NCBI GenBank assembly: GCA_963971285.1
Contig: OZ020249.1
Coordinates: 2,356,001-2,420,000, forward strand
Origin: Astropecten irregularis
Lineage: Eukaryota > Echinodermata > Asteroidea > Paxillosida > Astropectinidae
Length of the DNA: 64,000 nt
Reading direction: 5' to 3'
The notes under the pieces: model-generated
Database searches by the model: none
Seen by the model: only the letters and a program-made list of their open reading frames with translations
Told to the model about the DNA's origin: nothing
Position numbers and translations under genes: made by a program
Part shown: positions 20,930 through 32,259 of the stretch, piece after piece
Numbering within the stretch: position 1 is the stretch's first letter
Layout: each line of letters opens with the position of its first letter

Positions 20930-21920
20930 AACTTTGAAAATTAAAGGGTGGTGCTGAACGCGTTGCGCGAAGCACAAACGGCTTGGGGTCTTGGGCCCGC
21001 TGAAGGGCCCGGGGAAAATTTGGATTCTAGATGCTCTGTGATGCATTATAAGGCAATTTCTGTCCTCTTTACCCAATTTATTTTGTGTGCAAAAGTTGTC
21101 AAGATTTGTATAAGACTTCCATTTATTAAGCACAAAATGATTAAACAGCACATCAAATAAAAGATCAGTACCGACTATTTGTTCCAAAATTTTAATTTTC
21201 AGTTATTGATTTAGGTAGCTTAAATGTGTTAAGTTAAATGTGTGTTAGGTTTATTCATTAATAAGGTTTACCCTATTAACAATTTTAACAAACATAATTA
21301 TCTAATTTTATTCACGTCCAAATTTAGACAAGAGACTTGGTCCCACATTCGAATAATAATTTTTAAAATCAGTTTAAAACAGGAGAAAATATGTCTAATG
21401 GTCAAGCAAAAATAAATAAGCCTCAAAATTTCAAAAACATTGGAATAAAACTTAAAAGTGGCCTCAGCTTAAAAAAATTACTTGGGTAGACCAGTTTTTA
21501 ATTTTCGATACCATCATATTTTATGGGCCTAACGTTAGGTAGACATTATATTCTAAATTTCACAGAGAAATCAAGAGAAAATTACATTCATTCCAAACGA
21601 AACGTGATGACAGATGACAAGTTATAAGTAAATCTTAGCTAAGAGCGAAAATCATTCAATAACAGGTGAACATTAAAAGTTTCCGTGTACATGTACAAAG
21701 GTACGTAACGTTGGTAGTGTGACCGAGCGGACTGTTGACCGGTCGCATGAAGCATTAGCCCCACGGCCATCACACGGCACATCGCAATAAGGTAAAATCC
21801 CGTTGTGGCAAGATTAGTGTCAACAGTTGCAATCGCAAACTCAACTTTTTGTAGGGCATTTGTTCCTCATAATTTCCAAAACTGACTTCTTATTTCATGT
21901 GAATGTACGATAAATCATCG
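20930..21920. other. AT-rich non-genic tract
   Basis: No gene or classified repeat is seen. Confidence 0.45.
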
Positions 21921-21924
21921 AAAA

Positions 21925-22440
21925 TGTAGTTTGAATATTAAGCAAGCTTAAAGTGCATTAGTGCTTTACACTCACCAAATTTAAAGGAAATCCTATGTTT
22001 ACTTTCGGATTACGTAATCACTGTATGTCTTTAATCAACCGTAGAGGCCCATATGACGCCATCATTTATATTTTCTGAAAGCCCAAGAAGTACTCTATCT
22101 TTTGACTATGCAGTTTTATGTGCCAAAATCCTTCCGTTTTTTAGTTATTTTGAGTCAAACTTCAACTTCCGGTAACACCGGAAGTGAAGGTCATCACACT
22201 GAATATATTAATTGTATATATTAATTGTTGATATACATGTGTTGAGTAACATATGTCAATATCAACATCGTAGGTCATGTGGTTCTCAAGTTATAGAGCA
22301 CCAAAGTTTTTCCTAAAAATACGTGTAATTTGATACCCGATGATGTAATCATGACGTCAATCTTTTAGGTACATGTACAACTTGGCATCATGACTGAAGT
22401 TCCCACCACGTTTTAAGTCAATATCTTGTAACTGTCATAA
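21925..22440 (-). repeat. R2 dispersed repeat, inverted copy 1
   Basis: The reverse complement of about 21940-22165 closely follows 32880-33130. Shared blocks are TTGACTCAAAATAACT, CGGAAGGATTTGG, AAAGATAGAGTA.TTCTTGGG, and GATTACGTAAT..GAAAGTAAAC. A GGTAACACCGGAAGT patch is part of it. No protein is evident. Confidence 0.65.
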
Positions 22441-22468
22441 AGAAGTCCAGCTGACAAGTTTGCCTTCT

Positions 22469-22618
22469 GAAGGCATCTGCACCCAGTAAGCAGGAGGTCG
22501 TGGGTTTGAATCCGACCTGAGCAAGCATGTGATTTTTTTCATGTGCTCTCACAAGCACTGAGTATGCAGTGCTCATCCACGTCGGTGAAGGGCAAGCCTA
22601 ATTTGCATAAAATATAAT
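22469..22618 (+). mobile_element. SINE-A copy 1 (tRNA-derived)
   Basis: It carries GCATCTGCAC.CAGTAAGCAG, GTGGGTTTGAATCC (degenerate B box), CCTGAGCAAGCATGTGATTT, then the family tail CCACGTCGGTGAAGGGCAAG. The A-box half is missing. Matches the fuller copy at 52477-52680. Confidence 0.75.
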
Positions 22619-22653
22619 GAATTTGGTCGATTCAAAAGTGTGCAATAGGTTTG

Positions 22654-23350
22654 TCATAATTTATATTCATCCGTTGCTTTGGTGACCAAACCGATCTGGA
22701 AAACGGACGCGACGACCTGATCTATTTGTCCGCACTGGGGGAGTGTGGGTACAGGTAGCGGGTAGCGATGATCGCGGAGCATGTCGGTAAGTGGTGCGAG
22801 GATGGTTGCTGCCTCGGGGATGAATCGATGATAAAAGTTCGAGGAAACGAAGGAGCTGTCGAATAGACTTGGGTCGAGCAAACTCACGGATTTCCTTCAC
22901 TCGCTTCTTGATGGGTCGGATGTCATCTGTGCTGACATGGTGCCCCAAGAAGATGAGGGAGCTCACGCCAAATACACATTTGGCAGGGTTGAGGATGATG
23001 CCATACTCGTGAAGGCGGGAGAAGAGAAGACGAAGGTGTTTGTCGTGCTCTTCCTCAGATTCGCTAGTGATCAGCATGTTGTCGATGTGCACAAAGATGA
23101 AGGGCAAGCCTCTCACCACTTCATTCATCAAACGCTGGAAGGATTGGGCAGCGTTGCGGAGTCCGAAAGGCATTCTCACAAATTCGTAGAGACCAAATGG
23201 CGTTGTGACTGCCGTCCTAGGAATGTCAGCTGGTTCAACGGGGATCTGGTGGTAAGCCTTGACAAGATCTATCTTCGAGAAGTTCTTCTTGCCATTCAAG
23301 CTGCAGAGAAGTCATGTATATGTGTGTTACAATCTTTCTTGAGCAAATAA
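22654..23350 (-). pseudogene. gypsy relic G2: reverse transcriptase fragment
   Basis: The frame shows [46 protein letters not shown], then FVHIDNMLI where the catalytic YIDD should be, so the last active-site Asp is Asn. Next come NPAKCVFGV and FLGHHV. A frameshift near 22860 moves the following connection residues ([20 protein letters not shown]) to another frame. No other domains belong to it. It abuts the Gmr1-type element and is a dead fragment. Confidence 0.85.
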
Positions 23351-23369
23351 GAACAGACGTCTTCACTCA

Positions 23370-23905
23370 CTCGTTTAATATTTTAACCAACCCACACATC
23401 TGTATTACTGGACTAGCAAAAATCACAATTGGCACTGGCCTTGCCACTTCTATGTTCAATAATGACCTGATACTCTTGTAACAGTATGGACCAACGCATG
23501 AGTCTAGAATTTTGATTTTTCATAGACTGTAACCACAAAAGGGGTTTATGGTCAGATTGAACAACAAATTGTAGGCCGTAGACATAGTATTTGAACTGCC
23601 GAATACCAAATATTATGGCAAAGAGTTCCCGTTCAATGGTAGATCATCGCTGTTGTGTCTCAGTGAGTTTTTTTTAATGGAAGGCATTAGGATGTTCAGT
23701 CGTGTCATATTTCTGAGTAAGCACAGCACCCACTGCTTGGTCGGAGGCATCTGTCTGGATGTAAAACGTCCGGGAGTGATCAGCTATTCTCAGTAATGGG
23801 GCACTCGTCAACGCCGATTTCAGACAATTAAACGCCGTCTCACACTTCGTACTTCAGACAACCTTGTTAGGCTTTGACTTTTTCAGCAAATCTGTGAGGG
23901 GCGCT
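23370..23905 (-). pseudogene. Gmr1-type RNase H
   Basis: The minus strand reads IQTDASDQAVGAVLTQ, then after a stop IERELFAIIFGIRQFKYYVYG and VQSDHKPLLWL. These carry the D, E and D catalytic residues of the Ty3/gypsy RNase H that digests RNA from the RNA:DNA hybrid. At least one in-frame stop (about 23640-23670) interrupts it. It lies directly downstream of RT, as the last pol domain. Confidence 0.8.
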
Positions 23906-24710
23906 GCCTTTATGGAAAGGTTTTCCAAGTGGTCCTTATAGTAGTTAAGCATCCCTGTGGCCTCGGAATATCTTGGATGACTGCTACCTTCTCCGTAATC
24001 GGGCTAACTTCACTGTTACCGACCATTTTGCCCAGATATTCTGTCTGTGTCATTCCGATTTTACATTTCTTGGGATTTGCCTTTAGCCCTGTTCTTCGCA
24101 TTTTTCCGAGTACCTCTGACAATGCGACGAGATGTTTATCCCAACTGTCCTTGCAAATAACAACATCATCCAGATAGGCCGAAGCTTCCTCAGTTTCTGC
24201 CAGTAGCTTGTCCATCATACGTTGATAACATGCTGGAGCATTGCGAAACCCAAATGCCATTCTTGTAAAATGGCATTGGCCAAAAGGGGGGACAAATGCA
24301 CTTTTGGGCCTGGCGTCGGCTTTGATAGGTATCTGATAATACCCCTTGGTGAGATTAAGCTTAGATATATGTATTTAGACTGTCCAATCCTGTCAATAAT
24401 TTGATCAATCAGTGGCATGGGATACGGGTCGAACACTGTGATCGAGTTCAACTTGCGGTAATCCTGTACAAGACGTAGCTGCCCGCCCTTCTTGGGAACG
24501 AACATAGTTGGGCTAGCCCATGGGCTACTGGTCCTTTCAATGACACCCAGTTTGAGAAGGGAGTCGAGTTCTTCCCTCATCGCTAAACGTTGGGAATGTG
24601 GAATAGTATATGGCCGTTGCAGTATGGGTGTTTCATCGGTGACTGTGATGTCAAATTCAGCCAAGTCGGTTAATCCTGGGCTTGATGAAAAAGCTTCACC
24701 AAAAGACTGA
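23906..24710 (-). pseudogene. Gmr1-type reverse transcriptase
   Basis: N-terminal motifs read GVIERTSSPWASPTMFVPKK and LRLVQDYRKLNSIT, then PYPMPLIDQIIDRIG. A frameshift at about 24350-24375 follows. Downstream are MAFGFRNAPACYQRMMD, SAYLDDVVI (catalytic YLDD at about 24170), NPKKCKIG and TEYLGKMVG. The active site is intact but the frame is not. RT follows integrase with no intervening domain. Confidence 0.87.
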
Positions 24711-24744
24711 AGGAGTTTTTCACACTGTCAGTGCTCATCAGGCT

Positions 24745-26230
24745 TTAAGTGTTAATTGATGTAAACAGACTTCCAATCTGTATTGACGCACTCACGGTCA
24801 GATTGCTTAACGACCTCTGGTAGGCATGCATTGACGTGGGCTGGTCCCGACTGTTCCCGAGACCTCCATTTGCGAAGTAGATTCTCCCAGTGTCAATGAG
24901 GTAAGTGACCTTGCCCAGGCGTTTGGCTATCTTGTAGGGACCCTGCCAACCGGCAAGCAGTTTGCTGGCTGAAGTTGGTAATAACACAAGCACATCCTCA
25001 CCTACTTCATACTCCCTATCTCGAGCCTTCTTGTCATACCACCGTTTCACCTTAGTTTTCATGAGTTCATCCTCTTCCTGCTTGATTTCCATTATTCTAT
25101 GGATTTTGTCAGCCAAAGTTAACACAAACTCCTCAACACTACCCTGTTGTTCTTCTCTGCTGAGCATTTTGTCATAAGCCAAAGTAAGTGGACCTCTCAC
25201 TTCCAGGCCATATACAAGCTCGAATGGCGAGAATCCCAGATGTTCATGTGGAGAGTCTCTGTAGGCAAAACAGACGTATGGCACATAGTCGTCCCAATCT
25301 TGAGCATCTCTGTCCTGCACAAAGGGCGTCTGAGAACTGCTTTCAACGTTCAATTAGTCTGAGGGTGGTAGACTGAGGTGACAATGTGTTTCACATTAAG
25401 TAGCTGGTGAAATTGCGCCATGACCTCACTCATGAAGTTGGTTCCTGATCAGTCAGTATTTCACATGGAATGCCAACCTTGCAGAAATACTCAATCATTG
25501 CTTTAGCAACAGTGGCTGCTTTCATGTCCGGGATTGGTATGGCTTCAGGGAATCGGCTACCATGGTCGACGATTACTAAAACAAATCGGTTACGACGATG
25601 ACTCAAGCAGAGTGGTCCGACAATGTCTACGCTTACTCTGTAGAACGGCTCACCGATGGATGGGTTTTTAATCAGTTTTGCTCTGTCGGAGGTAAATGTG
25701 CGTGCCGATCTCTGACAGTTTACACAGGTTTGACACGACCTCTTAACGTCCTTGACGATGTTAGGCCAATAGTACAGTCTCAAAATCTTAGCCTTGGTTT
25801 TTGCAACACCAAGATGGCCTGCGAGGGGAACCTCATGGGCTAGTTTTAAGATGCTTTCGCGATACTTCCTGGGTACAATGATTTGGTGCTTTACTAGATC
25901 AGGTAGTCCATTGGGTTGCCACTTGTGATTTAATAGTTCGTCTTTAACATAAAAACAATATGACTTCTCTCCTATGTCTGTATATGGCAGATCCTTGTTC
26001 CATGTATCGGTGAGAGTAGCATCACGTTTCTGCTCTACTCTTAAGTTAAGTTCGAATATGTTGTCTCCCCGTTCCATCTTCTCCAAATCATTCCCTCCCT
26101 CTGTACTGGTCTGCAGGGACGGGACCCACTCAGGGGCCTCTGGATTAAATTTACTGATAGAATCAGCAAGTGTCTCTTTGTCACTGGGTTGCTCTGATGT
26201 TTGCTTCTCCTGAAGAGGCGTAGCTTGGGG
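24745..26230 (-). pseudogene. Gmr1-type integrase
   Basis: The zinc-binding HHCC module is at about 25845-25715 (HEVPLAGHLG, LYYWPNIVKDVKRSCQTCVNC). The core follows with VDIVGPL and FVLVIVDHGSRFPEAIP, then ILTDQ, the first and second catalytic Asp motifs. A shift near 25430 breaks the frame; the remainder includes FAYRDSPHEHLGFSPFELVYG and a C-terminal segment with YDKKARDREYEVGEDVLVLLP and GWQGPYKI. Integrase would insert the cDNA into host DNA. Its place upstream of RT is the notable feature. Confidence 0.87.
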
Positions 26231-26522
26231 TTGGAGGACCCTTCGTTCTTCCTCGGTCAGTTTGTCATGTCTTTGTTGTTGAGTCTGGGCTCCGGTTTGC
26301 ACGGCTGCAGACAGATGTTCTAGATTATTGCCCAACAGGACATCACATGGGCAATCCATTACAAGGACATCTGATACAATATGTCTATCATTCATCTGTT
26401 TCACTACCCTGGCTACAGGGATCTCATCCACTATGCCATTAGCAAATCTAACAGTTTGGACGTTTTCATCAATGACATGACTCAGATTGACAACTGTTAA
26501 GGCTGGTTTATACTCGCTGTGT
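26231..26522 (-). pseudogene. Gmr1-type protease, C-terminal part
   Basis: The frame shows VVKQMNDRHIVSDVLVMDCP and CDVLLGNNLEHL, the C-terminal half of a retropepsin domain, followed by a polar linker to integrase. The DTG active-site segment is missing: between 26523 and about 26690 lies unrelated sequence of roughly 170 bp, replacing or displacing it. Confidence 0.65.
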
Positions 26523-26692
26523 TAACGCACACGCAGTGCACAATGCGGATGTCGCATTCGATGTTCATACTCTTTCAAGGTATGAAAATCGATACGCAGC
26601 GATAGTCTGCATTCGAATGCAGAAACGCGCAAATGGTACAGTTCATACAAGTTAAAATGTGTGATGCGCCGAAGTGCAATCCTACCTCGATT
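26523..26692. other. about 170-bp foreign segment at the gag-PR junction
   Basis: Gag-like coding (FVDGKPARL) stops abruptly at about 26693, and protease-like coding resumes at about 26520. The segment contains GATGTCGCATTCGATG and TCTGCATTCGAATGCAG words but no clear inverted ends or target duplication. Probably a small insertion combined with a deletion. Confidence 0.45.
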
Positions 26693-27300
26693 ATAGACGT
26701 GCAGGTTTGCCATCCACAAATCCCTGGTACATGTACTTGTTGGGGTACGATGTAGCGCCAAAATCGTCAACAAAGTTAATGCCCTTTTTAGGACAAGATC
26801 TTGCCAAATGTTGGTAACTGCCACACTTGTAACACCGCCTTCTTTGAGCTTCTGAATCATTGGAGTTGGAAGTTGGTTCAGTGTTTTGAGGGGTAGTAGT
26901 CGGAGAGGTACTAGGCGCCGATTTCCCTTGATTCCCTTGATTCTCTCTCCACGAAGATAGTTGTGGGCTCGGCCATATCTGTCTGCTGCTTTCCCCATTT
27001 CCTGCAGGTTTGCGAATTCCCTCTCCTTTAGCCAAATTGCGAGTTGAGCTGGTGCATTTCGAAGGAAATGCTCCTCTACAACAAGTTCTTTAAGTTCGTC
27101 AAGGGTTGTGATGTTGCGCGACTTGAACCACTGGTTGCTCTCTAACACCATCCGTAAGATCCATTCTGTAAATGATTCATTGTCAATCTTGCGAGATGCT
27201 CTAAACTTCCAACGGCATTCTTCGGGTGTGAGATTGTACCTGTCTAGAACGGCAGTTTTTATAATGTCATAATCTTTCGTATCTTCAATTTTTAGTCTTT
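26693..27300 (-). pseudogene. Gmr1-type Gag: SCAN-like region and zinc knuckle
   Basis: At about 27260-27000 the residues FRASRKIDNESFTEWILRM, LESNQWFKSRNITTLDELKE and FLRNAPAQLAIWLKER resemble the SCAN domain, which is related to Gmr1-like Gag capsid. A linker and one CCHC knuckle follow (CYKCGSYQHLARSCPK). The latter is in a frame overlapping the first, so a frameshift lies near 27030. Gag would assemble the particle and bind RNA. Confidence 0.78.
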
Positions 27301-27713
27301 AGAGCCTCTTTGGCTTTCCCAGTGAGCAATGTGTTAATGTACACATGCCAGTCAGTTTTGGGGATGGATTGTGTTTCTGCCCATCATTCAAATTGCTCTA
27401 AATACACTTCAACTCTTTCATTATCTTTAAGTGGTTGCATTTTGGTAAACAGATATTGCATAAGTCTAGTCTTCTCATTTTCCTGTTTAGTCGTAAGTGT
27501 CTCTTCGTGTTGTTTTTGTTTAAGAATTTCTTCCTGATTTTTTTTTTAATTTGCAATTTCAACTTTTCCACCTTTAACTTTTCTCACTCAAATTCTAACC
27601 GTTTTTCCTCAAACAGTCTCTGCTTTTCATTTTCCTTCATTTCTTGAACCTTCTGATCTGTCATAAACTGATAATACATTTTCGCATGCTCTAAGCTTCC
27701 AAAGGGTTGAGTG
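27301..27713 (-). pseudogene. Gmr1-type Gag: charged coiled-coil segment
   Basis: The minus strand is rich in Lys/Glu/Gln heptad-like residues (KQKQHEETLTTKQENEKT) and carries several shifts and stops. It joins the N-terminal gag piece on the far side of the hAT-like insertion at the duplicated GTTGAGTG. Confidence 0.65.
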
Positions 27714-28075
27714 TAGGGCTGTAAGTTTGCGAATAATTTTGTAACCGATTACCCGTCTGGTTTTTCGGTTACGGTTATGGTTACCCGTATAACAAAAAAA
27801 AACAAAGAAAAACAAAGAAATAGTCAGTTTCGATCTTTGAGGAATTAGGCTGATAACATTTTTTGTCAGGACAATGAATGGCAAAAATCAGTCAGACATC
27901 GTGAATTATAAGGCGGTAGAACAAACAAAAAGGTTGGCCCTACATCAATAACGGATCATGTAAAAATACCTCCACACAATGACACAACGCAGTCTGTTTG
28001 TAGCTCTACGGTCGTAGGTACTGATTTTTTTCTGCTTCTGAAATTCACTGAGAACAAGCGCCGAGAACTAACATA

Positions 28076-28316
28076 GGGCGTTTTCGAAACGGAGGCTTAG
28101 GCTCAGGCTCAGGCTCCAGCTCTGACATCCATATGCTGAAAATATAGGTTGTGGTTTTTCATTGAAGCTGAAACTCTGTTTTCCTTTTCAAACTAGAGAA
28201 TCTACTTCAGAACCGCAGCCATAAGTCTCTATTTTGATGCCCGTTGTTTTGGAATGGATTCACGAAATGGAGCCTGAGCCTGAAATGGAGCCTGAGCCTC
28301 CGTTTCGAAAACGCCC
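28076..28316. mobile_element. TA-flanked MITE with GGGCGTTTTCGAAACGG ends
   Basis: GGGCGTTTTCGAAACGGAGG at the left is exactly complementary to the right end. TA lies immediately outside both ends (28074-28075, 28317-28318), suggesting a Tc1/mariner-type MITE. The subterminal region repeats GGCTCA. Confidence 0.82.
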
Positions 28317-28319
28317 TAA

Positions 28320-28535
28320 GTCTCCGGCCTACATCATTGACAGCCCATGCAAAAACTAGCCAATGACATGATGCAAAGGTGCTCTGCTTGACACGTGCTT
28401 ATTCCGTCCGTCCAAGCCACATTATTGGTCTCCGGCCTACATCATTGACAGCCCATGTAAAAACTAGCCAATGACATGATGCAAAGGTACTCTGCTTGAC
28501 ACGTGCTTATTCTGTCGTCCAACCCTTATTTGTCC
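28320..28535. repeat. 109-bp direct tandem duplication
   Basis: GTCTCCGGCCTACATCATTG begins units at 28320 and 28429, and the units differ at only a few positions. A diverged third partial copy (CATCATTGACAGCCCATGCA) lies at about 28649. Confidence 0.85.
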
Positions 28536-28739
28536 TCATTCAGCCCTTCCAAAGTACTTTCCAGATAACTGCTGAATAAAGTTTTTTGATCTTGCCGGTG
28601 GCAAAGTTCACCCCGCCCTTGCTCCAAGCTGATTGGCCCACGGCCAACATCATTGACAGCCCATGCACAGATCAAACCAATCACTGTTCATAGTGTGACT
28701 GTGTGGTTTCATGTGTTTATTTCACACGCCCAGCCCCAT

Positions 28740-29310
28740 TGGCTCTGGTCCAACTTGAGTTGATAGTCCCTGGAGAATCGAGAGCCTATCTCCCGAGTGG
28801 GGAAAAACCAGCAATTTAAACAAATCGGCAATCCCCTGAAAAAAAGATCCCTTGACAAAATCACGATGATCACGATCTACTGAAAAATCCTTGCCAGCTC
28901 CTTCATAAATCTTCATCCCCAAGAAAAGTGTCATCATGTAAATTCAATCCCTTAAAAATACCAATCCCTGAAAAAATACAGATCCCTGGGGGAAAAAATC
29001 ACAACCCCCCCCCAAAAAAAAACATTGACCATACCCCATTTAAAGTTCTTACCTCCACAGAAATACAAAGTGTCTAAAAACTCCTAAAAAAACCCATTAC
29101 CAACCTCGAAAAAATCATGATTCCCCGAAATATCCCAATTCTCTGGAGAAATAAAAGGCTGGTACCCAAGAAAATTCCCAATCTCCCGAAAGAAACAAAA
29201 CCCTGCCTTTATTTTGCAATCTTGAAAAGATACCAATCCTTTAAAAAATAACCTCTAAAAAATACCCCGGCAGAAAATCACGATCCCCTGAAAAAAAAAC
29301 TCAGTCAGCC
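28740..29310. repeat. degenerate CCCTGAAAAAA repeat tract
   Basis: Words such as ATCCCTTGACAAAA, AATCCCTGAAAAAATAC and GATCCCCTGAAAAAAA recur every 25-40 bp with strong strand skew. No gene is seen. Confidence 0.6.
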
Positions 29311-29702
29311 TCTCAAGAATAAAGTTGAATAGCTGTCGGCTCCGCTGATAATCCTTTGATGTTTTGGGCTGTAATATGATGCCGTCTGGTGAATGGAAAC
29401 TGTTGGCTACACAAAGGATGTGTCCACAAAGGCCATGTCCATGTCCAGAAGAAGGGGAGATTGGAAAATGTCTGGCTTTTGCTTTGTATTAGCCGGCTTG
29501 TCAATCTTCAAAAGATCGTGGTTTTGTGCTCAACGACCCTATCTTGCTATTTTTTTCTTGGTGAACTCCAGAAGCACTTAGGTTTAAAAAAGAAAAGGCC
29601 CATAAAAAAAATACACTTCTATTAACCTAACTGCAAAAATGTACCCGGGTACCCGAGCGGACGGTCGGTTACTCGGGTAATCGGTTACAAACTGCAGCCT
29701 AA

Positions 29703-29925
29703 GTTGAGTGTGAGTAGGCTTAGTGTTAAGATTCATGTCCTCCCCTTCACAAACACCAGAACCTGTCTCCAACTTATCACTAACAACTTCATTTGCATAT
29801 AAGTCAATAATCATTTCATCTTTGCTTTTGCCCTCAAACTCAGTGCCTCTACTACTTAACTCATCTCTTAATTTAACAACTGTCATCTTATAAAAAGGTT
29901 TTTCTTTGGCAGAATCTATGATCAA
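29703..29925 (-). pseudogene. Gmr1-type Gag N-terminus with SAP-like motif
   Basis: A start at 29925 leads into TVVKLRDELSSRGTEFEGKS and DEMIIDLYANEVV. This is a short helix-turn-helix pattern of the SAP type (hydrophobics plus a central G and final L), a nucleic-acid-binding motif. It is followed by acidic, Glu-rich sequence and breaks off at the hAT-like insertion. The assignment to SAP is by pattern only. Confidence 0.6.
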
Positions 29926-29939
29926 TCATTCAAAGTAAA

Positions 29940-31200
29940 TCTTAACTACAATACTGTATGTTCAACAATTTGCTACTGCTGTTAACATAGCATTTAGGAT
30001 ATCAAAGTAAAATAACTGAATCACTTATTCAATAATAAACTTAATCACGATAAGATTCCAAGTACACCAAACAACACTATTAATACTGACAAATAATGAT
30101 AATAAAGGACAGGTAATAATTAAAATAACAAAAAGGTCCCGCAGCAAAATGGCATAGTAACGTACACAATCACGGAAAACAGTTCAGTTCAGTTCAACTA
30201 TTCGATTCATGCACACGGTATACAACCACGGAGTGTGTTGTATACACAAAATAGAGTTAATTCCCAAACATCTGTTCCCAAAAGATTGATTGGTCACCAT
30301 CAACTCACAGTTTTGGTCGTCGGAAAGACCTTAGTATCGGGAAATAGTAGCTCACAGTTTCCACTCCACCATGTATTCTCCGTCAACACAATCTCAGCAA
30401 GCATGCAACTTGTCACCGTCAGTCAGTGCGCAGCGTACGCGGTAATGAGGCACACAGCGAAATTTATTTGCAGCGTTCAGATGCTCTCGGACCCTTCGAG
30501 AGTTCGCGAACTTTCAGGAGAGTTAAGACTGTTTTGGGGTGGCTGTAATCTTTTGCTTATCCTGACTGTTTCGAGATATTTAGGGACAAAAATGATCGAT
30601 TTGCAAAATCTTAACGAGTTTTCCTTTCGATCAATATCAACTTCATTTCTGCAGGTTTCGCTGGTGGGTTTTTGTTTAATGCCAAAGTTTTGCAAAAAGC
30701 ACACAAAAATAGTCGGCAGTGTAAAAAGTTATGACGTCACAAATGTACTTGAATTGCGTGTAGCGAATTGTTATTTAAAGTGCGGATCGCGAATGAATGG
30801 TGTATATGCCCATTATGCAATGATACACTGAACATCGTATACGTTCACTGTACAATGGCACACAAAGCAAGGTACCCGTCTTGAAGGAGCTCCTTTACGT
30901 GGGCATGATTGGTCAAGCAATGGGATCGTTCCGCTTCTTGGCCAATCAGACAAGCGCACTCATATTATTCACACGTGTTTCTCGAAAACGCATTTCGAAA
31001 ACTTCGAAAAGGTCGCACTTTTTTACTTATCCTGACTGTTTCGAATGGGTTTGAGAAACACAACTAAGACGACAGGTTATACGAAAGTTGTGACTAGGTA
31101 TATTCAACTGTATGTTTATTCTGCAGAATAACATTTAAAGAGAGAAAATTGCATTTTTCCAGGGCCATAAATTTTAGAACAATTTCAGCATTTTTTTCGA
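29940..31200. other. non-genic tract, possible 5' region of the Gmr1-type element
   Basis: The left part (29940-30240) should hold the leader or LTR of the Gmr1-type element, but no LTR pair or PBS could be fixed. TTATCCTGACTGTTTCGA occurs twice, at about 30556 and 31028. A 198-codon plus-strand frame (30235-30831) has no domain and is probably chance. Confidence 0.4.
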
Positions 31201-31549
31201 GCTATTTATTTCTCATTTTGCAACGTTAGAAATTTATAAAATCTCTTTGAACGACACGAAAGGAACCTTTCTTCTACTATTTCAATTAAATTTATACTTT
31301 CAAAGACAAAACTAGACCTGTGTTTGTTGACAAACACTGAGCTGTTTCGCGTATGTTTTATAAATAATATGAAAAATAAACATGAACGCAATTTGCCCAG
31401 TACAGAAAAAAGCAAATCAGTGGTGTCTTCATTGCCGTTAACAACTATCAGGAGCGTCATCAGTTGTCCATCAATACACACATGTACGTATACTGAGACA
31501 TGTACATACACGTGGCAATACAACACGTGGGCGCAGGACGAACCCTTTG

Positions 31550-32240
31550 GATGATATAGTTTTACCCCCTCGCTACCTCTTGTGTTAAATTGGGAATTAT
31601 GAATTGATATCAAGTCCTTAAGATAATGTGGTGCTGTCTCGCTATGGTGAATAAGTTTAAAAACAATACAGATAATTTTGAATTCAACCCGCCCTTCAAC
31701 TGGAAGCCAATGTAATTCCCTGAGGAAAGGTGTCATATCTGCGTGCCGATCTAACCTTTTCCTGATGACTTGTCGAGCTGCAGCATTCTGAATATGTTGT
31801 AGTTTTTTAAACTGGTAACAATATAAACCATAAAATAGGCTGTTACAATAATCTAATCTGGAGGTAACAAACGCATGAATTAATTTCTCTGTATTAGATT
31901 GATTCAGAAGTGGTCTAAGTTTACCAATTCGCCAAAGAGAACGAGACGCTGTCTTACACACAATAGATATATGGGCATTCATGGTTCCAGCTGAATCTAT
32001 TATCACCCTGAGATCACGTAATGTTTTTGAGGATAGGATACAAGAATCTCCCACTCGCACTTCGGAATTTATATCCCGAAGACCTGAGTCTTTAAAACGT
32101 GACGAGAACCACAATACTTCAGTCTTTCCGTCGTTCAATGCAAGCATGTTAGCTTGCATCCAACAACGGACTTCATCAATACAGGACTCAATACGAGTTA
32201 CACATGGTAACTCTCACACACCTCGCATGAATGGTGTTTA
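31550..32240 (-). pseudogene. non-LTR retrotransposon ORF2 C-terminal fragment (CR1/L2-like)
   Basis: The frame shows WMQANMLALNDGKTEVLWF, MNAHISIVCKTASRSLWRIG, LIHAFVTSRLDYCNSLFYGL and KLQHIQNAAARQVI. These are the thumb and post-RT conserved blocks of CR1/L2-group LINEs. Then LRELHWLPVEGRVEFKI follows, close to the C-terminus. The catalytic RT core is absent (5' truncation), and the similarity fades at about 31555 into CATGTACATAC-type sequence. Confidence 0.85.
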
Positions 32241-32259
32241 AATTGTATGTTTTTTTTAT

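Larger units (their letters stand above)
27714..29702. mobile_element. hAT-like element with TAGGGCTGTAAGTTTG ends, inside gag
   Basis: The left TAGGGCTG.AAGTTTG and the right complement TTAGGCTGCAGTTTG lead into matching CGATTACCC / GTAACCG subterminal motifs. An exact 8-bp duplication GTTGAGTG flanks it (27706-27713, 29703-29710). It interrupts the Gmr1-type gag. The 1989-bp interior holds a TA-flanked MITE (28076-28316), a 109-bp tandem repeat and a long degenerate repeat. No transposase is recognised. Ends resemble the element at 1849-2924. Confidence 0.82.
23360..29940 (-). mobile_element. Gmr1-type Ty3/gypsy retrotransposon (IN before RT)
   Basis: From high to low coordinates on the minus strand the order is gag N-terminus, gag SCAN-like region and zinc knuckle, protease C-part, integrase, reverse transcriptase, RNase H. 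Integrase ahead of RT is the Ty1/copia order, but RT and IN are Ty3/gypsy-like. That combination defines the Gmr1-like group described from deuterostomes. A hAT-like element (27714-29702) splits gag. LTRs, PBS and PPT were not found. Several stops and shifts make it inactive. Confidence 0.85.

Noticed and set aside
30235-30831. 198-codon plus-strand open frame
   Set aside because: No domain, no composition typical of coding DNA, no splice or polyadenylation context; it overlaps the presumed leader region of the Gmr1-type element.
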